A stretch of 34,493 bases of DNA from the IMG/VR virus record IMGVR_UViG_3300020433_000021, positions 1 through 34,493 of that record; one strand, given 5' to 3'. Positions 6,113 to 18,100 of this stretch are shown here, piece after piece (within the stretch, counting starts at the first letter, position 1; each line of letters opens with the position of its first letter). Made by a program: the position numbers and the translations under genes. The notes under the pieces were generated by a model. That model had not been told where the DNA came from. It saw only the letters and a program-made list of their open reading frames with translations, and made no database searches. The stretch is from a virus.

Positions 6113-9100
6113 ATGTCACAAATTGACAAAAGAATAAAAGTTAACACGATTATTGAAAATCAGTTACCTGAGTTTGTTCTCTCTGATTTTCCAAATGTTT
6201 CAGAATTTTTCAAACAATATTATATCTCACAAGAATTTCAAGGGGGTTCTGGTGATTTAATTAATAATTTTGACCAATATCTTAAGGTTGACAATCTCGT
6301 TCCTGAAGTTGTAGTTGGTGTAACTACAATTACTTCATCAGTTGATATTTCCGATAAAACCATCAATGTTTCTAGCACTAAAGGTTTTCCTAAAGAATAT
6401 GGACTATTAAAAATTGATGATGAAATAATTTCATACACTGGAATAACAACAAATTCATTCACTGGTTGTATTCGTGGGTTTAGTGGTATCACAGGTTATA
6501 ATGTTGGTATATCTTCATCATTACTAGAGGTTAATAAAGAAAAATTAAAATTTGAAGAAACATCAGCGGCTAGTCACGATAATAATTCATCAGTTACAAA
6601 TTTATCTGTATTATTCATACAAGAATTTTTTAAAAAACTCAAAAAAACATTTTTACCAGGTTTAGAAAAAAATGATTTTACAGAAACATTAGATGTTGGT
6701 AATTTTATTAAATTTGCAAGATCATTTTACCAATCAAAAGGTGTTGAAGAGTCAATAAGAATATTATTCAAAGTATTATATGGTGTTGAAGCAAAAATAT
6801 TAGATTTAGAGAATAATTTAATTAAACCATCAAGTTCAGAATTTATAAGAAGAGAAGTTATAGTTGCAGATGTTGTAACTCCTGGTGGTTTACCACAAAA
6901 TTTAATTGGACAAACAATCTTTAAATCTAACGATCTTGATACAAATGCATCTGTTTCTGAAGTTGAAATATTTACTAGAGGTGGCAAATCTTTCTTTAAA
7001 ATGTCATTATTCGTAGGATTTAGTGATAGAGATTTGATACAGGGGGTATTTACTATACCAGGTAGAACAAAAACATTAGAGTCTTCATCTATAAATTCCT
7101 CAATTATTTCTGTTGACTCAACAGTAGGTTTTGGCACTACAGGAACTATAATCAGTGGATCAAATACGATTAATTATACTTCTAAATCAATTAATCAATT
7201 TTTTGGTTGCACTGGTATCAATCAAGAAATAAAAAAAGCAGATGATATAAGAGCAAATGAAACTATTTTTGGATATGAAAATGGAGATTTATCGAAAAGA
7301 GTAGATTTAAGAATAACTGGAGTATTATCAGATTTAGTTGAAGTATCTGATATTAAATTAGTCTCAGAGGGTGAAAATATATTTTCTAAAAATGTTGGTG
7401 AAAAAATATTTAATAACAAATCTAATTACAAAGAAATTTTTGCTAATTCATGGAAGTATAATACAAGTTCAAGATTTAAAATTGAAAATGATGCAGATCC
7501 ATTCATTTTGAATACTAAAATTGATAAATCATCTATCAAGAAAGGTGATCTTTTTGAATTACTAAGAAGAAATGGTCAAGATGTTCAAGCAACCTTTATA
7601 GTCGCAGATATTAACTCTGATAATTCAATTAATGTATCTGGTCTATCGACTGTTACAGGACAACAAGGATTGGTGAGTGGTCAAGAGTATGATATTCGTC
7701 GTGTAATAGAAAAAGCAAGTAGTAGTGGCGTAGAATTTGATGAGGGAAATGATAAAATTATAGCAAACGTATTGAATGTTTATACAGATGGTGATACAGA
7801 TGGTTATGTTGCTTCCAATTCATTACCTGATTATGATATCAGCACCAATATCATTAAAGAATCTTTCTTGGGTGTTGGAACAACAGTTTTAGAGGGTGCC
7901 ACAGGTAATCAATTCAGTTTTATAAATTTTGCAGTAACTGCAAAAGACAATAATAATCAACCAAGAGATATTAAATTTATTGAAGGTGATGCAGTAGTTT
8001 ATTTACCTGATGGTGATCCTATTGTTGGATTAGACACTGGAAGAGTTTATTTTGTAGATCCTCAACCAGTTCCTACAGGACAAAAAGTTACAAGTCTTGC
8101 ATTTTATAATTCTAGAAGTCAAATTGGTACTGCAAGCACAATACAATTACAAGTAGGTTCATCATCAACAACTAATCATAATTTTGTATTACAAAAACAC
8201 TCAAATAGAAAATTAAGTTCAAATAAAATTTTACGTAAGATTCCATTATCACAGAATTTATTTGTAGCATCTAAACAAGAAAGACCCTTTAATAATATAG
8301 GTATTTTAATTGATGGTGTACAAATACAATCCCCATATTCAGATGATTTAATTTATTATGGTCCAATAGATCAGGTTAATTTACAAAATGGTGGTACTGA
8401 TTACGATGTAGTAAACCCTCCCGTTATTCAGGTAGAAGCAGGTGCTGGAACAACTGCTTTAGTTGAACCTATTATAGAGGGAAGTGTTAAAAAAATATTT
8501 GTTGATCCTCAAGATTTTGATATTGAGTCAGTTACTAATATATCATTAACTGGTGGTAATGGATCTGGTTGTTTGCTTCAACCTATTTTAGGTGCAAGGT
8601 TTAGAGATTTATTTTTTGATAGTAGAAATTTATTTTTTGGTGGAAGTTTAGATATAGTTAATGAAACAATAACTTTTGATGATGATCATAATTTAGCGAA
8701 TGGTCAAAAAATATTTTACAGAAATGAGGGAAATCCTTCACTAGGAATAGGAACTGCATATGAAACTACAAATCTAATTAATGGAACTTTATCTGATGGT
8801 GATCCATATTTTGTAAGAGTAGTTAATCCTAGAACAATAAGAATTTTTAATACAGAAAGTGATGCTTTATCTGGTATAGCAGGTATTAATACAATCGGTA
8901 TAGCAACTGATACACAGTCAGCAGGTATTCACAAATTTAGAACTGAATCAGTTAATACATTATTAGATGTTAAAGTTTTAAACTCAGGTTCTGGATATCA
9001 ACATCGAAAATTAAGAGTTAATCCAGCTGGAATATCAACCACTTACAATACAATTAATTTTACAAATCATGGATTTAATCATGGAGATGTCATCGAGTAT

Positions 9101-12100
9101 TCTCCAACAGTAGGATTAGGATCAACTACTCCAAAAAATATTCAAGGATTATCTACAACTACATCTTACCATGTTTTAAAAATAGATGATAATTCATTCA
9201 AACTAGCATCAAATGAAGATAATTTTAATAGAGGTGAATTTGTTGGTTTAGGATCAACTGGTACAGGTTATCAAACATTTACATATCCTGAAATTAAGGT
9301 AAATGTACAGGTAACTTATCGAACAAATGTTACAGGAACAATCAATATCACTCCATTGGTAACTGGAAATATCATTGGATCATACTTGTATGAAAAAGGA
9401 ACTGATTATGGATCAACCATATTAAATCATCAAGTTAATCCAAAAATTGAAATACTTAATGGTAAAAATGCAGAATTAAGACCAATTATTGTAAATGGTA
9501 AAATATCTGATGTCATTGTAGCAAATCAAGGATCTGAGTATAATTCACTACCAGATGTTGAGGTAATATCAACTGGAGAGGGCACAGGAGCGATTGTAAG
9601 ACCTGTAATTACAAATGGACAGATAACAGATGCAATTGTAATTAACGCTGGTATAGGGTATAGTAGTCTCACCACAAGAGTAAAGGTTACATCTTCTGGT
9701 ATGAATGCTAAATTACAGGCAAGAGTACGTGGGTTAAATGTTAACAACAATCAAAGATTTGGAGATACTAATTTAGAGCAAAAAACATCTAAACTATCAT
9801 TTAACTTACTTGGTTATTCACAGGATACTGCAAAAATCTTTGAACCTGATACTTTTAGTTTGAAACCAAATGATGAATTTGATAAAATAGAGAATCATTC
9901 ACCAATAATTGGATGGGCATACGATGGAAATCCAATATATGGACCATTTGGTTATGAAGATCCTGATAATATTAACTCTGATCTTGTAATTATTAAATCG
10001 TCTTATAAAAAAGACAAAACCAAAGTCTTTAATAGACCTACACAGTTCACTGAAGGGTTTTTTGTAAATGATTATATCTTCGATAACAATGGTGATTTAG
10101 ATATTCATAATGGTAGATTTTGTAAAACACCTGAATTTCCAAATGGTGTTTATGCTTATTTTACAACCGTAGAAGTAGGAAGTTCATCTAATAAACTAGA
10201 GTCAGTCTATCCATACTTTATAGGAAATACATATAGATCTCCTTTCATAGAGGATAATCTAGCATTAGATCAAGATTTTGATTTTAATAATTCTAATTTG
10301 ATTAGAAATACTTATCCTTATAATGTAAGTGAAAAATTTGCTGATAATGATTTTATTATTGAGTCTTATGAGGAAATCAAACAAATTACAAATATAGAAT
10401 CAGTTCATAGTGGAATAATTGATAATATCACAATTTTAGATGGTGGTGCTGGTTATAAAGTTGGTGATCTTACTGATTTTGATAATACTGATACAGAAGG
10501 TTCTGGATTTAGTGCAGAGGTTTCTGATATTGTTGGCATTGGAATATCTAAGATAGAAACTTCATTAAGTTCATTTAATAATGCAGTATTTGTTTGGAAT
10601 TCTGACAGAGAAGTTCAAGTTAATTATCTACCATTCGTAGAAATAGATAATCAAGATGCAGTATCCGTCTCTGGATTGAGCACAACTATAGTTAATTTGA
10701 CAGGATCATTTAATGCAGGATTATCAACAGTGTCTGTCGGATTAGCAAAATCTATGGGAGTTGGTAATGTAAATGGTGTCGTAGAAGATATATTTGTTAA
10801 TGAAATACCAAATAATATTACAATCGGGGGATCCTTAAGAATTGGTGAAGGAAACAATAGAGAAACACTAAAAGTTCTTAATATTTTCAATAGAAATAAA
10901 GCAATAAGGGTATTCAGAAATTCAGGTATTGCTCATACTTTTGGTTCTAGCATTGATTCATTAACAAATAGTTTTACTATACCTGTTAGGACAAAGAAGT
11001 TTGAATCTAGTAGAAATGATATTATATTTTTTAACGCTAAACAATCTGTAGGTGTTGGTACAACAGGTATTGGTCAAAGAGTAGATACATTTATAGGAGA
11101 TATTAAAACAGAAGTAGGTCTTGTACCAAGAACCATACGCATTCCAAATCATCCATTCAAGACAGGACAAAAAGTCGGTTTATCAACATCTGATATTGAT
11201 GGTTCTAATTCTCAATTTAACGTTTCACCAACTACCTCTCCAGCTGATACGTTTACATTACCTTTTCAAGGACAAACAACAACTGATGTGTTTATCATTA
11301 AAAAAGACGAAGATCATATAGGGATTGTTACTACAGCTGCAGGTGTTGGTAATACAACTGAAGGTTTATTTTTCTTCAATAATGGAGGAGTAACTGGTGT
11401 TGGAACTAATTTATATAAACTTACAGCACAGAATACACAAGTAACTGGTGATTTTGATAAAATTATAAGCACTGTCACAACAAAAGTTGCTGCTGCAGGA
11501 ACTACTACACATAATCTTAGAAATGGTGATACTGTAGATATAACAGTGTTGCCTAATATATCTGTTGGTATAGGTACAACAACACCAATTGATGTTAGAT
11601 ATAATTCAGAATTTGAAAAATTAATTATAAATCCTATCGATTTTGTATCAAGTGATGTAGAAACTAATCGTATTGATATTGAGAATCATGGATTTAAAAC
11701 TGCAGATAAAGTTTTTTATGATGGTAATGCAACTGGTTTAGGAACTGGAGCCTATTTTGTATATAGAATTAACGATAGATATTTCCAACTAGGTAAAACA
11801 TTAAAGGATGTTACTGTTACTCCAGTTAATTTACTTCCTATCACAGCTGGAACTGGTGGTAATCAGTCTATTGCACCAATTAACCCACAAATTAAGGTTG
11901 TAAAAAATCAAAAATTAACATTTGGAATTTCAAGCACTTCATTAGCAGGATTTGATTTTAAAATATACTATGATCAAAATTTAACCAATGAATATAATAG
12001 TTCTATTGACTCGAATAATTTTAATGTAGTAGGAGTTGGAACCATTGGTATTGGCACTAATAATACTGATCCAGAGGGTGCAAGATTAAGTATAAAATTT

Positions 12101-15100
12101 ACTGAATCTTCACCAACAAAATTATATTATGGACTATCAAAAGGTGGATTTATAAGTACAACTGATACAGATGTTGAAAATAATAATGAAATCTTATTCA
12201 TTGATAGTGCTTACAATGGTAAATATAAAATTTCTAATGTTACTGATGAAACCTTTGATTTTTCACCTTTAGAACCAGAGTTTTTAAAATATGATGATAC
12301 AGACTGTGATAAAATTGAATACTCAACATCATCAGAAAATGTTTCAGGAACTATAAAAGATTTTAGAATTATTTCCTCTGGATTTAACTTCAAAAGAATT
12401 CCTAAATTTAAATCTGTAAAAAGTAAAACAGGTGTAGACGCTAATATAAAAGTTTCATCAAATGATGTTGGTAAGATAAAGAAAAGTAGAATTTTAGATA
12501 TTGGTTATGAATATTCATCGGATAAAACATTAAGTCCAGAGGCATTTATCCCTCCGATTGTTAATATTGATAATTTAGATGTCGTAACATCAGTGGAAAT
12601 AGTAAGTGGTGGATTAGATTATACAAGTGCTCCAGATTTATTAGTTTTTAATCCTGTTAAAAACATTGTCGTAAATAACAGTTCATTACAGGCAGTTGCA
12701 CCAAATCAAACTATATCAGATGTTAATGTGATCGCTCCAATTAATGGTTTAGACTCAATACAACACAGAGTAGTTGCAATCAATAATTCTAATGGAGTTG
12801 GAATAAATTCTGTTGAAACCAGTCTTAGTGGAATTGTTACTTGTTACTTAGAAACACCAACTAATGGTTTTCCAACTGAACCTTTCGCAATTAATGATGA
12901 TGTATTTGTAGAAGGAATATCACGAGTAGGAGAAGTTGGAGTATCTACACAGGGTGGTGTTGGTATAGGTACAACTGTTATACAGGGTGATGGATTTAAT
13001 TCAGAAAATTATAATTATCAATTCTTTAAAGTAGTAGATTATATAAAGGGAACTCCATCTAAACTTAAATTTAGTATTGCTGGATTAACAACGAATCCTG
13101 GTGTTGCAAAAACTTTCCAATCTGGTTTTGCTATTCTAATCAATAAAAATAAGTATCCAGATATCAGACCTATTCAAAATAGAGGTCAATTTGATTTAGG
13201 TGAGAATCTTAATGTAAATGGTGTACAAAGTGATTTATCAATTGTTGAAATAAGAGATGACTATGTAAAAGTTGATGGATTAACAATAATTAAAAATACA
13301 GATCGTATCTCTGGTAACATAAGTGGAACTTCTGCAGAAATTATTTCTTTAAATGAAAATAAAGCAAAATTTGATATTGATTTTTCAAGCAGACAGGAAT
13401 ACGGTTGGTTAGATGATACTGGAAAATTAAGTGAAGATTTCCAAGTCATACCAGATAATGATTATTATCAAAATTTATCATATTCAATTAAAAGTCCTAT
13501 CGTATGGGATCAATTAGTAAATCCTGTTAACCGTTTAGTTCATCCATCTGGATTAAAGAATTTTTCTGATACAGAGGTAAAAAATAATGTAAGAGTTGGA
13601 ATTGGAACAACAATCGAAGCTGTATCAAATTTGATAATTGATTTAATCAATGATCCAAGGAGAGTTGATGCTACAAATAATTTTGATTTTGTAAAAGATT
13701 TTAATGTATTGGAAGATGTTAATAAAAATCTTAAATCTAAACAATTACTTTTTTCTAATAAAGTATTAACTGATTTCACAAGATGTATATCTAATCGTGT
13801 TTTAGTTCATGATGATATTTCTGACAAATTTTCAAGTGTTGGTTTTGCGAATGATGATACGATTTTAGATCAAGTAACAGCAGAATTAGGGAACTATTTA
13901 ATACAAATTGTAGATCCAGATACTAATGATGCACAATTTACAGAATTAGTTGTATTAACAGATCAAACTAAAATAATATTATTTGAAAAATCAACTGATT
14001 TTACAAATGTAAGACTCGGATCCTTTAAAACAGATATAACATCAGGAAATGTTAAAAACTTACTATTTGAACCTGTTGATAAATTTACAAAAGATCATGA
14101 TTTAAAAATTCTTAAAATAAATCCTGATATTACCCAAACAAGTAGTGCTACAAATATAATAGGTAATACAAAATTATTTGGTATTAATAAAAATGCACCT
14201 AGTGGCACTGGAAACGTTACAACAACTCTTGCTGAATTTGATAAAACAGATTTTAATGCTTGTTATGCAACTGTATATGTTGAAGATAAAGTATCAAAAG
14301 ATGTAAATTATAACGAAGTAATTATTGATTTTGATGGAACAAACACTTCATTATCACAAATTTACATTGATAAAAATTTAGCAGCAAGTAATAGTGCAGT
14401 TGGTATCATAACTGCAAAATTTGAAAATGATTTAATTAAATTACAAATAATAAATGACAGAGCGAATGATTTTGAGACACGTTCAAATATAGTTGGACTT
14501 GGTACAACAACAGCAGGAATTGGTACTTATAGATTTAATGCAATAGGACAACCAGCAGGTGCTGAAAGAAGTGCTAGATTACAATCAAACTATGAGACTG
14601 GTACTAATTCTGTTATTACATATGCCTCGATATTTAAAGATTTTGATACAAGTGCAAAATCATTAGTTAGAGTTTCTACTGGTCAAACATCAGCAGTGCA
14701 TCAAATTATAACAATTCGTGATGAAAATGATGTATTGACTGTGCAGTATCCATTTGTTTCAATTGGATCAACTTCTGGTATTGGAACTTTTGGTGGTGAA
14801 GTTAATGGTAATAATATTGATCTTAAATTTTATCCAGATTCTAACTTTACATCACTTATCGAAGTTCAATCATTCAACCAGATTTTCTATACAGAGAGTG
14901 ATTTTGATAATACACCAAATGATCTTAAATATGGACCTATTACTCAAAAACTTTTCTTAGATACATTCGATGGGTTAGAGGGAAATAGAGCGAATAAAAC
15001 AAAATTTGATCTTAGGTACAAAAATATACCAATTTATGAAAAATCATTTGTTCCATCTTCAACTACGTCCACAGGTTTAGGTGTAAGTGAGACATTTAAT

Positions 15101-18100
15101 ATTCCAAATCATTTCTTTAATACAAATGAGGAATTGACTTATACACCAGACTCAACATTCATTGGTGTTGCAGGAACAGCAATATCAATTGGTGCAACAA
15201 CAAATGTTGCTGGAGTGGTTACAACTTTATTACCATCAACGGTTTATGCAAGAGCAGTAGATGAGAATAATATAAAATTATATTCTCGACCTGAATATGT
15301 TGCATCAGGACAACCTATTAATGTAACTGGATTTGGTGCTGGTAACGCTCATAAGTTAACAATGACAAAACAACTTACCAAAACCATAATTGGTTTAGAT
15401 GGAGTTGTACAACAACCAATAACATTCACTAAAATTTCTCATACCTTAGATGCAAATATTGGAGCAGGAACTTCACAATTTGTATTAAGTGGAATAAGTT
15501 CAATTAATCCAACTGATGTTTTAAGGGTAAATAACGAATTTATGGCGATTGAAAGTGTTGGTTTCGCTAGTTTACCTCAAGGTACAATAAATGATGCCAC
15601 TGATGTATCTCTTGGTATTAGTACATTACCTGTTGTTAAAGTCAAGAGGGGTGTTTTGGGAATACCTGCAACTTCACACTCACAAAATGATGTTGCGAGA
15701 ATTCATAGAGGTTCATTTAATATTATTGGAAGCACTGTTCATTTCATAGAACCACCAAAGGGAAATCAAAGATCAAGAAGAGCAGATACTAATTTACCAT
15801 TTGTGAAAGCAACCTTTAGTGGTAGAACATTCTTAAGACAAAATTATACAACTAATATGTTGTTTGATGATGTGTCTGATGACTTCACTGGTATAGGTAA
15901 AACATATTCACTAACAGTAGGTGGTGCAAATACATCTGCTGGCATAGGTTTAGGTAATGGTGTATTATTCATAAATGGAATATTCCAACAACCATCAACA
16001 TCTAATAACCCTGACGGTAATTATAACATCATAGCAGATACAACTGCTGGTATTTCAACTGTGCAGTTTACTGGTATCAAGTCTGAAAATGGACAGTTTA
16101 TAGTATCTGACTTTGATATTAATCAAAACCAAGTGCCCAGAGGTGGTATTATTGTATCACTTGCATCAACACCAGGTCTTGGGTACGCTCCACTAGTTGG
16201 TGCTAAAGCATCATTATTTAAAAATGCCGATGGTGAAATTACTGATGTAGTTGGTATTGGAACAACATCTGGAATTAGTTTAGGAATCCAAACCGCTTCT
16301 TATGATAATATTAGTGGAATTATAACAGTTACAACAGAGAAGGTACACGGTTTTGCACCAAATAGACCAAGTACAGTTCACTTAAAAGATCTTGAATTTA
16401 AATGTCCAAAAACTGTTGTTGGAACACCAACTAATGCGACATATAATCCAGCAACTGGTGTATTAGTATTAACAATCGCAAATCATGGATTGGTCAATGG
16501 TGATGCTGTAATACTTGACGATAATTCAATAGTATTCACTTGTGATAAAGATGGAAATGCAACTAACCATCCTTATCCTCGTCCTTCTGATCCTGCATCA
16601 GGTCAATATTTAACTGTAAGTAATGTAACTACAAATACATTTAGAGTAAATGTTGGTGCATCTTCTCCATCTGACCAATATGTACATACCTTTGTTTCAG
16701 CAACGACTGACGCAGTTAAAACAATTGGTGGTGGTGGATATGTCGGTGTTACAACTTCAATCTTCCAAGATCATGAAAGACCTTTATTTGTTGTAGGTAT
16801 TGTCTCAGAGAGAACATTTGAGGTTCAAGCAGGTGCAAGCACCATACCACATACTTATCAGGGTGGTGGTAATGCTATAGAGTTCTTCTCAGATAATACT
16901 TTTGGATCAGGATATCGTGGAGCAACGGTTTCAATTGGTGTTACAGATATTGCTTATGAGCATAGATTTGTAAGTGCAGGTATTGGATCTATAAAATTAG
17001 GTAATTTTAACGGTTCTTCTTACACAGCAACTGATGCAAATTATATTTCACATACAGGTAATTTAATATTAACTATACCAAATCATAATTTAACCACCAG
17101 TAACAAAATTGGTATTGACACTGGTGGAATTGTATTTAAGTGCTCTAAAGATAATTTCTTTGGAAACCATCCATATCCAAGATCAGTATCAATCACAAGT
17201 AGTCCTAATGGAGATCCTATCGCTGGTATAGTTACTGATATAACAGCTACAACAACAAATACAGTAACAATTTTTGTTGGACAAGGTGGTGGTGGTGGAA
17301 CAGGTGCAAACATAACTGCGACTGTTGGTTTGGGAGGAACTTTAGCATTTAATATTGTTTCCGCTGGAACAAGTTATGTTAATCCTGAACTGATTATTCC
17401 AGAACCAATCTATGAAAATCTTGAGGTAGAGGGTATTTCAAGAATAGGAATTGGAACTACAACCGATACAGGTGTAAACTTACTTGTTGATGTTGAGGTT
17501 GGTGCATCATCTACAACAGTTGGTATTGGATCTACATTATTTGAAATAAGTAAATTTAAAATTTCTAGACCAGGTCACTCATTTAAGAGGGGAGATAAAT
17601 TCAGACCAGTTGGATTAGTAACTGCTGCACATTTAACTGAACCAATACAAGAATTTGAATTAGAAGTAATTGATACCTTTAGGGATAAATTCTCATCTTG
17701 GCAATTTGGTGAAATTGATTATATTGATGATATTAAGAATTTACAAGATGGATCAAGAGTTAGGTTCCCATTATTCTTTAACGGACAAATTTTAAGTTTT
17801 GAAAAAGACGAGACAAATACTCAATCACAATTAATTGATCTTGATGCTGTTTTACTCATCTTTGTAAATGGTGTATTACAACAACCTGGCATTTCATATC
17901 AATTTGAGGGTGGATCTACTTTCACATTTAAAGAACCACCAAGTCCAGAGTCAGGTCCTGATTTAAACGATCATGATCATGTAGATATTTTCTTCTATAA
18001 AGGACAAGAGGGAGTTGATGTTGAAATTAAAGATATTCAAGAAGAAATAAAAACAGGTGATCAATTTAGAGTGTTAAGAAATGATGTCATTGGTATATCA

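Noticed and set aside
7921-7928. TATAAATT-like strings inside genes as extra late promoters
   Set aside because: Near matches such as this are expected by chance in AT-rich coding DNA and are not followed by gene starts.
16525-16590. Zinc-finger reading of the FTCDKDG...NHPYPR segment
   Set aside because: Only one Cys per unit and no second Cys pair at fixed spacing; it fits better as a repeated beta module.
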